From Bacteroidales bacterium (GTDB lineage: Bacteria > Bacteroidota > Bacteroidia > Bacteroidales > SM23-62): a stretch of DNA of 35,819 nt. This document shows, one piece after another, positions 6,544 through 14,980 of this stretch. The stretch is taken from assembly GCA_016783865.1 (NCBI GenBank), contig JADHVS010000024.1, forward strand, positions 1 through 35,819, read 5' to 3'. The translations under genes were made by a program, and so were the position numbers. How positions within the stretch are numbered: the first letter of the stretch is position 1; every line of letters begins with the position of its first letter. The notes beneath the pieces were generated by a model, which was not told the origin of the DNA, ran no database searches, and worked only from the letters and a program-made list of their open reading frames with translations.

Positions 6544-7770
6544 ATGACCGCAGTAAGAAAAAAGATCTATCTTGATCGTTGGCTGGCTTTCCATCCATAT
6601 TAGAAACCGGAAACCAGTGATTATTATTACCTGGAATTAGCAAACCGGCTGAGGAAAATTATAATTTCTGAGAAACACGATGATTTAGTTTCATTACTGG
6701 AGGAGGAAGATGAGAAAGATAACCTTTGTTGCTGCATTGCCTGTTACCTTGAGGATATAGTTTCTGAAACCGGTATCTGGCAGGCTTTTACCAGGCAGCA
6801 CAGGGGACTGTACGGGAAAGATCTTCCATTTTACCACACGGTTGATTATTACCATGATGAAATCAACCTGGAAGACATTTACTTCCTGTTGTGGCATTTT
6901 TTCAGCACAGTCCTTTACGATGAAATGATTATTTCACCTTTGAATCCTGCGAGCGCATTCCCCGTAGCTTGCTGCGGGGTTAGCGAGCACAATAAAAAAT
7001 AAATACAAAGGATCGAAGATTCCTCGGAGCTCTGCTCCGAGGAGCTTCAATCCGGACTTAAGTGAGCTGGGTTCTGAAGTCAATAATCTCCTGGATGAAG
7101 AATTTGAAAGAGCCCCTGAGAATGCCAGGCTGAAGGAATTTCTTACACTCTCACCCAATGAGGAAGACTTTTTCGTGATCAGGAAGCGGATTGAGTTTAT
7201 TATTCTTGATTCCTATCTGTTCCCTTTCAACAGGCTGGAATGTTTTGTTGAAGTAGCTGAAAGACTGGAAGAAATGAAAGATGATATGGAGGAATATGAG
7301 ATGGAGCAAAAACTGCCATTGCTTATGTATGAAACAGTGGATACGTAAATCCTGTCGACAATCTATCCCCTGCTTGCCCTGCGGGGGAAGGACTGGCTTG
7401 CGCATGTCCTGGGAAGGGGGCATCCGCTTTTTGATGATATCATTTCTATCAGTGAAAAAAAGACAGGCTATTACCTGTATCTGAAACAGGAAAACAGCTT
7501 TCTCTATTTTGAGCATATTGCAACGGGAGCAATTTTGCCGGTTACCGTGAAATCATATGAAATCTTGCCGGAACTTATAGAAGGAAAAACCATCATATCC
7601 TGCAGTTTTGTAAAGTGGAAAAGCAATCGGTGGTTTTCAGGAACTTAAGCTGTTTATAAGTATGATTCCGAATTTATCGCAAAAGAGAAAGCATCAATCC
7701 AGAGCAGGAATTTATTTGACGGGATGATTGAAAAACAGCGCGAGGTCTTACAGAAGCAACGCAAAGCAAA
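6544..7770 (+). pseudogene. decayed paralogue of the DUF3843-like gene, with REP-like insertion
   Basis: The frame follows the intact protein encoded at 23341-24960 almost throughout: KKIYLDRWLAFHPY near the start, SDYYYLELANRLRK, SETGIWQAFTRQ, NLEDIYFLLWHFFSTVLYD, GKDWLAHVLGRGHPLFDDI, KKTGYYLYLK, FEHIATGA and FVKWKSNRWFSG. It is broken by in-frame stops at 6601-6603, 7345-7347 and 7646-7648 and by a 106-bp palindromic insertion at 6946-7051. The C terminus is cut off where the hairpin of an attachment-like module starts (7774). The similarity to the intact copy is clear but far from identical, so this is an old paralogue and not a recent duplication. Confidence 0.85.
6946..7051 (+). mobile_element. 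REP-like palindromic element (two hairpins), copy 1
   Basis: 106 bp beginning CCTGCGAGCGCATTCCCCG and ending CCGAGGAGCTTCAAT, with two hairpins: CCCCGTAGC/TTGCTGCGGGG and CCTCGGAGC/GCTCCGAGG. It interrupts the reading frame between PLN and PDLSELGSEV of the pseudogene; removing it restores TTTGAATCCGGAC and a continuous frame. A copy in the opposite orientation lies at 16717-16821. Both sit directly 3' of TTGAAT and no target duplication is needed to explain the junctions. This is the behaviour known for single-strand (Y1/IS200-type) transposition, and such hairpin elements are typical substrates of REP-associated Y1 transposases. Confidence 0.8.
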
Positions 7771-7773
7771 AAT

Positions 7774-7830
7774 AAATTCCTGTAAATACTTGATTTACAG
7801 GAATTTAGATTAGTAGTCCGTAGGGGAATC
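7774..7830 (+). other. attachment-like module A: hairpin plus tRNA-Glu 3'-end-like core
   Basis: A hairpin with a 14-bp stem and 5-nt loop (7774-7806) is followed by GTAGTCCGTAGGGGAATCG. Its reverse complement, CGATTCCCCTACGGACTAC, has the layout of a tRNA T-loop 3' half, T-stem and acceptor strand, and matches my recollection of the Bacteroidota tRNA-Glu 3' end. The rest of a tRNA is absent. The arm repeats present in copies B, D and E are missing here. The module forms the boundary between the truncated DUF3843 paralogue and the truncated DUF4143 gene. Confidence 0.6.
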
Positions 7831-7834
7831 GATT

Positions 7835-7875
7835 AACAAAGCTAATTATTTGTTTATCAAATAATTAGCTTTGTT
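7835..7875. repeat. perfect 18-bp-stem hairpin
   Basis: AACAAAGCTAATTATTTG, a 5-nt loop (TTTAT), then the exact reverse complement. It follows module A by 4 bp and precedes the frame of the truncated ATPase. It could act as a terminator for either strand or be the end of the element that removed the N terminus of the ATPase. Confidence 0.8.
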
Positions 7876-9114
7876 GTTTTGAGGCTGGTCGAAAAAATGG
7901 GTAAACAGGAATTCGGGAACTTTTTGAAGATAGATTTTGAGGAAAATCCCGGATTTAAATCCTTGTTCGATGGCGATTTAGACCCGCAGAAAATATGCTC
8001 AGAACTTGAGATAAGGACAGGGATTGATATTCAACCAAAGAAATCGATCCTGTTTTTTGACGAGATCCAGGCATGTCCCAGGGCCATTATTGCTCTCAGA
8101 TATTTCTTTGAAAAAATGCCTGATCTTCATGTTGTGGCAGCCGGTTCACTCCTGGAATTTGTGTTTAGCGAAATTTCATTCCCGGCAGGCCGGATTCAAA
8201 CCCTGGAAATCCAACCTATGAACTTCTCCGAATTCCTTCTTGCCGCGGGGTATGCCAAAGCTGCAGAATTGTGTAACAGTCCGGTCGCAGAAGTATCCGG
8301 GGCAATCCATGAATTTCTGACCGAACAACTCAGGATCTACTGGCTTGTGGGGGGAATGCCCGAATGTGTCAATGTGTATGCCCATTCGAAATCAATAAAA
8401 TCAGCCACTGAGGTTCAGGATGAAATCATTGAAACTTTCTATCTGGATTTCAATAAATACCGGCCAAAGACAGACGTCAGCTGTCTTAAAGCTGTTTTCT
8501 CCGGAGTTGCTGCCCGTGTTGGGAAGCAAATAAAATATACAGGACTGGCAAATGACTTTACGATACCTACCATAAAAAAAGCGTTTGAAAGCATACAGCT
8601 GGCGAGGATCGCAACTAAAATCAAGGCAGTAAGCAGTCCCGGATTACCTGTGGAAATTCACGCGTCAGATAAAAAGTTCAAGAGTATTTTCCTTGATATC
8701 GGGTTAATGAATCGCGTGATTGATATTGAGTATAATCAGGCTTTTATCCACAGAAACTTATTGGCAATCTACAAGGGGCAACTTGCAGAACAGTTTGTCG
8801 GCCAGGAATTTGACGCAAAAAATAAGAAGCAGCAATACTATTGGGCAAGAGAAGCAAAAAACAGCAATGCCGAGATTGATTTCCTGGAAATCCATGAAGA
8901 AAAGTTTATTCCGGTTGAGGTAAAAGATGGTCCTTCAGGGAAACTTAAAAGCCTGCATCTATTCAGAAACCAGTATAATCCACCATTTTCGATTGTTTTT
9001 CATTCGGGCCAGACAGGAATCATAAAAAAAGAGTCTATCGTGTTTTTACCTCTTTATTTTGCCGGTTCCTTTGCCCAGTTCGGAATTGATCCGGAGAATT
9101 TCATGCAGCCCTGA
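7846..9114 (+). pseudogene. DUF4143-type AAA ATPase lacking its P-loop
   Basis: The frame carries the Walker B region KKSILFFDEIQACPRA, the sensor LHVVAAGSLLEFVF, the family segment PMNFSEFLL, a DUF4143 region with FYLDFNKYRPKTDVS, and the restriction-endonuclease-like C-terminal motif YYWAREAKNSNAEIDFLE with PVEVKDG. Homologues begin with about 40 more residues containing the Walker A motif GPRQxGKTT. Here the open frame only starts at 7846, inside the hairpin at 7835-7875, and family similarity begins at RLVEKMGKQEFG, which normally follows Walker A directly. ATP binding should therefore be lost. The TTG at 7879 is the only plausible start. The remaining 411 codons are intact, so the loss may be recent or the stump may still be expressed. 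Confidence 0.75.
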
Positions 9115-9454
9115 CGGATAAACCGGGCTCATGGACCAATCCATGCCGGTTACAATTGACCATCCCGACATATTGATGCTTTTGGATTTACCTTGTTTGT
9201 TATTTTCCATGCACCCGTCATAGTCTTCAATTTCTTAAGACAGGGTTCCGGGAGCTGTTTATTCACAAACCCGGTTAGTAAGATGTTGATATAAAAATGA
9301 CCCCGGATTTTGCTTCTTCCGCAGATAATAACAACTTTACCCTGCTGTTCTGCAGGGCGCCCTGGCAAAACGATGGCGATCTTTGTATTGCACGCGGCAG
9401 AATCAGGCACTCAGGGAATACGGCAATCATTAACATACTGAATAACAGTAATCT
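9115..9454. other. 340-bp spacer without a recognisable gene
   Basis: Short open frames exist on both strands (9150-9410 minus, 9297-9497 plus) but neither resembles a known protein, and they overlap each other. No clear promoter for the helicase gene was found. Confidence 0.4.
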
Positions 9455-12400
9455 ATGGATATTTTATATTATAGTGACCTGGATTACGGGAAGGTAAAAA
9501 AACAGTTTGAAAGGACGGTTGGTTTCCTGGAGTCCGGGAATTTTGCTGCCGCAGAGGTAAAAAAGCTTGCTGTAAACGGACTGTACCGGGCAAAACTGGA
9601 TCAGGCCAGCAGGCTGCTTTTTAAATTTGCATGGTATAATGACCGGAATTACCTTTTATTGCTGGAAGTGATTTATAACCATGAGTATGAGAAATCACGC
9701 TTCCTGCGTGGCGCCGCGATCGACGAGGATAAGCTGGAGCCACTGCACAGGCCGGATGGAAGGGGAGATGCCGGGAGGATTGAGGAGGAAGGGATACCGG
9801 AAGGGGAAGAACTGGTCTATGTCAATCCGCGCCTGGTTCATTTTCACCTGCTGGATAAGGCCATCTCTTTTGATGATGAACAGGAAAAGCTTTTCAGGAT
9901 AAAGCCTCCGGTAATAATTATCGGCTCTGCAGGCAGCGGCAAGACGGTTCTTACTCTTGAAAAGCTGAAAACACTCAGGGGAGATGTCCTGTATGTCACG
10001 TTGAGCCCCTACCTTGTTGAAAACTCGGCCAGGCTTTACTATGCCAATAACTATGAAAACGACAATCAGGAAACAGATTTCCTTTCCTTCAGGGAGTTTC
10101 TCGACAGCATTAAGATCATAAAGGGCCGCGAGCTGGATCAACAGGCTTTTGAACGGTGGCTCCATCCCCGCAGCCATTCATTCGGTATCAGGGATCATTA
10201 CAAATTGTTCGAAGAGTTCCGGGGGGTGCTTACCGGAGGGGACATTTCAAAGGAGTACCTCGGGTATGACGATTACCTTGGACTGGGGATCAAGCAATCG
10301 ATCTTCCTGAACGAGGAACGCGAAAAGGTATATGATGCCTTCAGGAAATACCTGGAGTTCCTGGAAGAAAATAATTATTATGACCTGAATATGGTATCCT
10401 GGCGATGGCTGGATTACTGCAGGCCCAGGTATGATTTTATCGTGATTGACGAGGTGCAGGATTTTACGAATATTCAGCTCTATATCTTACTGAAATCACT
10501 GAAAAACAGCGACAACTTCATCCTGTGCGGGGATTCAAACCAGAATGTCCACCCGAATTTCTTTTCCTGGACCAACGTGAAGACCATGTTTTACAGGCAT
10601 AAGCTCAGCAGCAGTGATATACAGATACTCAGGTCGAACTACAGGAACTCGGAGGATGTAACCGCCATTGCCAACAAACTGCTGAAGATCAAAAACAGCC
10701 GTTTCGGTTCGATTGACCGGGAAAGCACTTACCTGGTAGCCCCGGTGATGACTAAGAAAGGGGAGGTACATCTTCTGAGCGACAGCCGGGAGGTAAGGCA
10801 GCAGCTGAATGACCGTACCATGCGTTCAACCCGGTTTGCAGTGCTGGTAATGCGGCCGGAAGAAAAGGCAGAGGCACGGAAGATATTTAAAACCCCGCTG
10901 GTATTTTCCATACAGGAGGCAAAGGGACTGGAATACCCCAATATAATAGCGCTGAACTTCATTAGTTCCAACAGCAGGGAGTTTCATGAGATAACCCGGG
11001 ACGTGGGAGCAGAGGATGTCAACGGGGAGGAGATAACATTTTCAAGAGGGAAAGACAAATCCGATAAATCACTTGAAGCGTACAAGATATTTATTAATTC
11101 CCTGTATGTAGCGGTAACACGGGCCTTTGACGGTTTATACCTGCTGGAATCATCAAGGAAGCATGATATACTGGTCCTGCTGGGGCTTACCGAACATAAA
11201 GAGAGTGTCAGCCTGAAAAAGGAGGAGTCATCAATGGATGAATGGCAGATGGAGGCCAGGAAACTGGAAATGCAGGGTAAGAAAGAACAGGCTGAAGAGA
11301 TCAGGCGATCCATCCTGGAGATCACGGAACCCGACTGGGAACCCATTACACCGGATAACAGAGAGGATCTGAGAGAACAGGCCCTTGATCCGGATTACTT
11401 CAACAAAAAGGCAAAGGACCTGTTGTTTGCCTATGCGCTCATGTATGATGATATTGAAAGCATAATGGACCTGTCCGATCTGAAATACCGCAGGGCCGAC
11501 CGGTATGAGAGTGAAAAGGGATCAGTGCTGAGGAAGTACTACAGCGAGTATATAAGTGATAACGTTCAGGCCGTAGAGCAGAATATCAGGAAATACGGGG
11601 TGGATTACCGCGACCAGTTCAATATGACCCCCCTCATGGCTGCTGTACAATCGGGAAGCATGAAGATACTGGAACTTCTGACCGCTTGCGGGGCCAATGC
11701 TTCCCTTACCGATAACCTGGGAAAGAATGCTTTCCAGATCTCCCTGTACCATTCGTGGTCCAGCCCCGGTTACCTCCGCAAGCTCGACAGGATATGCACT
11801 TATTTGCTTACGGATAATATCAAGATCTCCGTGGACGATTGCCTGATAAAGATCGACAGCCATAAGATAGAGTATTTCCTGCTGAACTTTTTTATTGCAC
11901 TGCAGCATCTGATTGTATATGAAGATCATGATTTCTTCCTGGCGCCGAAGGGTGTGAAGGCCGGGGACCTGGAGAAAGCCGTGGAAGATTATCCTGAAAT
12001 TATGTTGCCGGAATACAGGAAAAAGCGTACCTATCTGTCTGCAAACCTGTCAAAGCATGAGGCCGGGAGCAGTAATCCCTATAATAAGAAACTGTTTTTA
12101 AGACTGTACAGGGGGTATTATGTGCTGAACCCCGGGCTGGCCGTGTGGGTCAATGAAAAATGGGTAAAGGTTTATGAATTGATGAATACGGAGGAAGTGA
12201 GGGTTCCGGCACCTGATGAAAGGAAAACCTGGCTGCGCAATTACTGGAACCTGTTGCAGAAAGAGCGTGCCCGGAGGCATGGCAGAATGGGTTATTATGA
12301 TGAGGATGACAATTATGATTGGCTGGATGATGAGGTTGACCTGGAAAATTATTATGACATGGATGATGAAGAAGAGGATTTTACCCGCCAGGATAATAAG

Positions 12401-12781
12401 CCGGAAAATGAAACTGTAGATATTGATGCTGTTATTGAAAAGTACTATGATGAACTTTTTGACGGAGACTCAGATTCCGAGGAAAAATTCAGGAAGAAAC
12501 TTAACAGGGTGATCCTTAAAGAGAGAATGGAAAATTTTGAAATGCAGCTGGAAAAGTATGGAAGTTACAGGAATACCGGCGATGTGCCTGATCATAAAGA
12601 CACGCGTGATGAAGGGAATGATGCGGGACAAAAATATGCTGACACCGGGCAGGAGGAAAAAGATCCCGGAAAGGATAAAACAGATCCCGGAAGAGAGGAA
12701 ACTGATGACGGGCATGAAAACATGCCTCAACAGGAACAGAAACATGAAGCAACTCAGTTCAGGCTGCCATTCGATGATTGA
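9455..12781 (+). CDS. UvrD-type helicase with ankyrin segment and C-terminal clamp-binding-like motif
   Basis: 1108 residues. Residues 1-150 are a family-specific N-terminal region. The helicase core follows: motif I IIIGSAGSGKT (to residue 164), motif II IVIDEVQDF (about 329-337), motif III LCGDSNQNVHP (about 356), motif IV LRSNYRNS (about 391), motif V IQEAKGLEYPNIIALNF (about 486) and motif VI LYVAVTRAFDGLYLLE (about 549), i.e. SF1A. An ankyrin-like segment comes next (about 721-765, NMTPLMAAVQSGSMKILELL, NASLTDNLGKNAF). The tail is very acidic (about 945-985), then low-complexity with D/E/K/G-rich repeats. It ends in QFRLPF (1101-1106), which fits the QLxLPL form of the bacterial sliding-clamp motif. 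The start ATG is unambiguous. There is no co-directional partner within 300 bp. SF1 helicases of this size in islands are often antiphage or recombination factors; the precise role is unknown. Confidence 0.85.
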   Translation: MDILYYSDLDYGKVKKQFERTVGFLESGNFAAAEVKKLAVNGLYRAKLDQASRLLFKFAWYNDRNYLLLLEVIYNHEYEKSRFLRGAAIDEDKLEPLHRPDGRGDAGRIEEEGIPEGEELVYVNPRLVHFHLLDKAISFDDEQEKLFRIKPPVIIIGSAGSGKTVLTLEKLKTLRGDVLYVTLSPYLVENSARLYYANNYENDNQETDFLSFREFLDSIKIIKGRELDQQAFERWLHPRSHSFGIRDHYKLFEEFRGVLTGGDISKEYLGYDDYLGLGIKQSIFLNEEREKVYDAFRKYLEFLEENNYYDLNMVSWRWLDYCRPRYDFIVIDEVQDFTNIQLYILLKSLKNSDNFILCGDSNQNVHPNFFSWTNVKTMFYRHKLSSSDIQILRSNYRNSEDVTAIANKLLKIKNSRFGSIDRESTYLVAPVMTKKGEVHLLSDSREVRQQLNDRTMRSTRFAVLVMRPEEKAEARKIFKTPLVFSIQEAKGLEYPNIIALNFISSNSREFHEITRDVGAEDVNGEEITFSRGKDKSDKSLEAYKIFINSLYVAVTRAFDGLYLLESSRKHDILVLLGLTEHKESVSLKKEESSMDEWQMEARKLEMQGKKEQAEEIRRSILEITEPDWEPITPDNREDLREQALDPDYFNKKAKDLLFAYALMYDDIESIMDLSDLKYRRADRYESEKGSVLRKYYSEYISDNVQAVEQNIRKYGVDYRDQFNMTPLMAAVQSGSMKILELLTACGANASLTDNLGKNAFQISLYHSWSSPGYLRKLDRICTYLLTDNIKISVDDCLIKIDSHKIEYFLLNFFIALQHLIVYEDHDFFLAPKGVKAGDLEKAVEDYPEIMLPEYRKKRTYLSANLSKHEAGSSNPYNKKLFLRLYRGYYVLNPGLAVWVNEKWVKVYELMNTEEVRVPAPDERKTWLRNYWNLLQKERARRHGRMGYYDEDDNYDWLDDEVDLENYYDMDDEEEDFTRQDNKPENETVDIDAVIEKYYDELFDGDSDSEEKFRKKLNRVILKERMENFEMQLEKYGSYRNTGDVPDHKDTRDEGNDAGQKYADTGQEEKDPGKDKTDPGREETDDGHENMPQQEQKHEATQFRLPFDD

Positions 12782-12874
12782 TAAAAGATCCGAAACTACG
12801 GGTGCATGGTACGTTTTCAGCGCCGGCCTGTTAAAAACCTGAAACCCGATTCCCTGCCGACTCAGACTCGATTA

Positions 12875-13450
12875 CTATTTCTCAGGCTCTGCAAACCGTT
12901 TCATTCCCCGCAATACCTGGTTTACCTCATCCTTATCGAAATACTCAGGATCAAACTCATCACCCAGCCAATCAATATATTCCTCATATTCATCACGTTC
13001 AGGCTGCTTGAGAATTTCAAGCATTTCAGCATAACCCCAGACACCTCCGGAGTCTTCCGGCGGACAATTCATTTTGCCATCCAGGCATACCGGGAGTTGA
13101 ATGCCGCCGGTTGCAGGCAATACTTTTTCCAGTATGATCTGATGCTCCCAACTGTCTCCAAAATCATATTCGTAGATGAGGGAATCCTTCTCCCTTTCCA
13201 ACAGGTCGAAAACCTTTACAGAGGTGGAATCCTCTGCGTCCAGGCCGTCCAGCATTTCATCATCCGGTTCTGAATAGGATATTCCGTTATGAATAAACTC
13301 GTGCAGATGAGTATTTGTCCATCCCATTACAATTTGAATAACATAGTGGAGATCCGATAACAACATACCGGACGGGATAAGCACTCTTCTCCAGATTTTT
13401 GGTTTGGATCCTTTCAGAGCAATTTGGATCTGATAAGCAGTTTTTGTCAT
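12875..13450 (-). CDS. plasmid pRiA4b ORF-3 family protein
   Basis: A 191-residue complete member of the pRiA4b ORF-3 family. It shows YQIQIALKGSKPKIWRRV at the N terminus, LHYVIQIVMGWTNTHLHEF, YEYDFGDSWEHQIILEK in the middle and CPPEDSGGVWGYAEMLEIL in the second half, all diagnostic of the family. The biochemical function of the family is not known to me; it is common on plasmids and islands. It is convergent with the helicase gene (93 bp apart) and divergent from the 302-residue gene. A decayed relative lies at 18173-18379. Confidence 0.9.
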   Translation of the reverse strand: MTKTAYQIQIALKGSKPKIWRRVLIPSGMLLSDLHYVIQIVMGWTNTHLHEFIHNGISYSEPDDEMLDGLDAEDSTSVKVFDLLEREKDSLIYEYDFGDSWEHQIILEKVLPATGGIQLPVCLDGKMNCPPEDSGGVWGYAEMLEILKQPERDEYEEYIDWLGDEFDPEYFDKDEVNQVLRGMKRFAEPEK

Positions 13451-13786
13451 GATTTAAAATGGATTATGGTTAATTTATAAGCTGTTCTGCTACCTGTAAT
13501 TTGTCATCCGGAAAGAGTAATCATCAAATAGCCTGTGATTCTTATCGTTTCGGTCTGCAGTTTTCATGTCCCACAGCGGCAAAATAAAATAAAAATAATG
13601 TAATAACAGACCGGAAAAAATTAATATATATTCCCTTTCCTGACCCGGCACCTGCAATTAATTTGATCTTAACAGATTAAGTTGTCAGCTTGTCAGGATG
13701 AGGAGATCATATTATTCTTCAGTGAACTTTTAAAATTCATTAGGACTAATCAAACCTGCTATTTCACAAATTAAAAGTATACATAG

Positions 13787-13794
13787 TATATTTG
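13787..13794 (+). promoter_or_regulatory. -7 element of the 302-residue gene
   Basis: TATATTTG fits TAnnTTTG and would start transcription near 13801, about 22 bp before the ATG at 13823. The remainder of the 13451-13786 spacer shows no gene. Confidence 0.5.
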
Positions 13795-13822
13795 TCCGGG
13801 CACACAATCAAAATTACAGAAT

Positions 13823-14731
13823 ATGAAAAAACCAACCGATGAGATATTTAAGAAAATTGAGGAGGAGATTGCCCGGCGGGGCGGAACGGCAGGTTCACTT
13901 GACGAACTGTATCAAATAGCCAGGCAGGTGTCGGATGACTTTAACGAAAGCCCCCATCCCGATTTTGAAGGGCTTTCCCCTGCGCAGATGTATTTTATTG
14001 TGGACGATCCCATGTCGGGGAAGATTGTCCGTTTCAGGGATCCGGTCGATCCCGGGGTGGTTTCTGAATTGCCAATGGTGCAGGCGGCAAGGATCATCTT
14101 AAGTCATGTCGATCCGGTTAAGGGCCTGAAATTAACGGCAACAGGAAAACTGCCGCGAAAAGTAGTAGCGGCGATACATTCTACCGGTCTGTATCGGACA
14201 CCCTATGAGGATATCCTGTCTCCGAAAGTCCTGAATGAGGATGATTTTATTCCGGCCTGCCTGGGTCATATCCTGCTAAAACTGGCCGGTTTTGTCAGGA
14301 CAGCCAAAAACAAAATGATGCTGACCGGGAAGGGCCGTTCAGCCATGCAGGATCCCGTGGAACTTTTCAAAGGGATGTTCCGGGTTTTTGTCAGTAAATT
14401 CAATAAGGCATACTTTGACAATTATGATGACGAGGAAATTGGTCATGTTGGATTAACCTATGTTATGTATCTTTTATCAAAGTATGGGGATAAGAAGAGG
14501 TCAAGCGACTTTTATGCTGAAAAGTATTTTAAAGCTTTCCCGATGCTTCCTGTCCTGACGGCACGATTCCCCAATCCAAACGAATCATGTTTTGAAGTAA
14601 GGGTATTCAGCCGCGGACTATACCTTTTTGGTCTGGTTGACAAGATTGTGACCAAATCAGAAGGATATATAAGGGATTACAAATACAGCCGTTCAAACGC
14701 CTTTGATAATATATTTACCCTGAAACTTTAA
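13823..14731 (+). CDS. uncharacterised protein, accessory-region type (302 aa)
   Basis: I do not recognise a named domain. The protein has the segments FEGLSPAQMYFIVDDPM (about 49-65) and GLKLTATGKLPRKVVAAI (about 99-116), which recur in plasmid and island proteins often encoded near pRiA4b ORF-3 genes, as here. The C-terminal half is helical with aromatic and charged residues (YLLSKYGDKKRSSDFYAEKY). There is no signal peptide or membrane segment. The start is well supported by the TATATTTG element and an AT-rich leader. The divergent arrangement with the pRiA4b ORF-3 gene across a 372-bp spacer suggests possible shared control, which is inference. Confidence 0.7.
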   Translation: MKKPTDEIFKKIEEEIARRGGTAGSLDELYQIARQVSDDFNESPHPDFEGLSPAQMYFIVDDPMSGKIVRFRDPVDPGVVSELPMVQAARIILSHVDPVKGLKLTATGKLPRKVVAAIHSTGLYRTPYEDILSPKVLNEDDFIPACLGHILLKLAGFVRTAKNKMMLTGKGRSAMQDPVELFKGMFRVFVSKFNKAYFDNYDDEEIGHVGLTYVMYLLSKYGDKKRSSDFYAEKYFKAFPMLPVLTARFPNPNESCFEVRVFSRGLYLFGLVDKIVTKSEGYIRDYKYSRSNAFDNIFTLKL

Positions 14732-14809
14732 ACCAGACAGGGCGGTAGAATTGTATGGAGAAAATATAAAAGCAGAGTGATGATATCCTGACTTTACCTG
14801 TTTAAGCCG

Positions 14810-14830
14810 CTTGCGGCGAGGAGCTTCAAT
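14810..14830 (+). repeat. right-end fragment of the REP-like element
   Basis: CTTGCGGCGAGGAGCTTCAAT is the right end of the elements at 6946-7051 and 16717-16821 with one hairpin arm altered. The left part is missing. It lies 13 bp before the P-loop remnant. Confidence 0.5.
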
Positions 14831-14843
14831 AAAATATGTCGAT

Positions 14844-14960
14844 ATGTTCAAAAGAAAAGAATATCAGCTGATTGAAAGCAGGCTTGAAAGTGAAACCAAC
14901 AAATTTATTCAGGTTATTACCGGACCCGGGCAGGTTGGTATAACCACAGTGATTAAATAA
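14844..14960 (+). pseudogene. N-terminal remnant of a P-loop ATPase (DUF4143-like)
   Basis: 38 codons: MFKRKEYQLIESRLE, then FIQVITGPGQVGITTVIK and a stop. This is the start of a DUF4143-type ATPase, where FIQVITGPRQVGKTTLIKQ is expected. The Walker A lysine is replaced by isoleucine (GKTT to GITT) and the rest of the gene is gone. It is therefore a dead fragment, not the missing half of the ATPase at 7846, since orientation and distance give no link. Confidence 0.6.
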
Positions 14961-14980
14961 GGTCCCTGAAAAGGATCCGG

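Noticed and set aside
7151..7516. 121-codon minus-strand frame over the decayed DUF3843 gene
   Set aside because: The plus strand matches the intact DUF3843-like protein codon by codon; the minus frame is a shadow.
7810..7835. A complete tRNA-Glu gene at the modules
   Set aside because: Only the last about 19 nt of a tRNA can be seen on the minus strand; D-arm and anticodon arm are absent in all copies.
9150..9497. Two overlapping frames of 86 and 66 codons before the helicase gene
   Set aside because: No resemblance to any family, opposite strands overlapping; probably chance.
12470..12752. Minus-strand frames of 78-91 codons under the end of the helicase gene
   Set aside because: They are shadows of the low-complexity acidic tail; the helicase frame is continuous to its clamp-like end.
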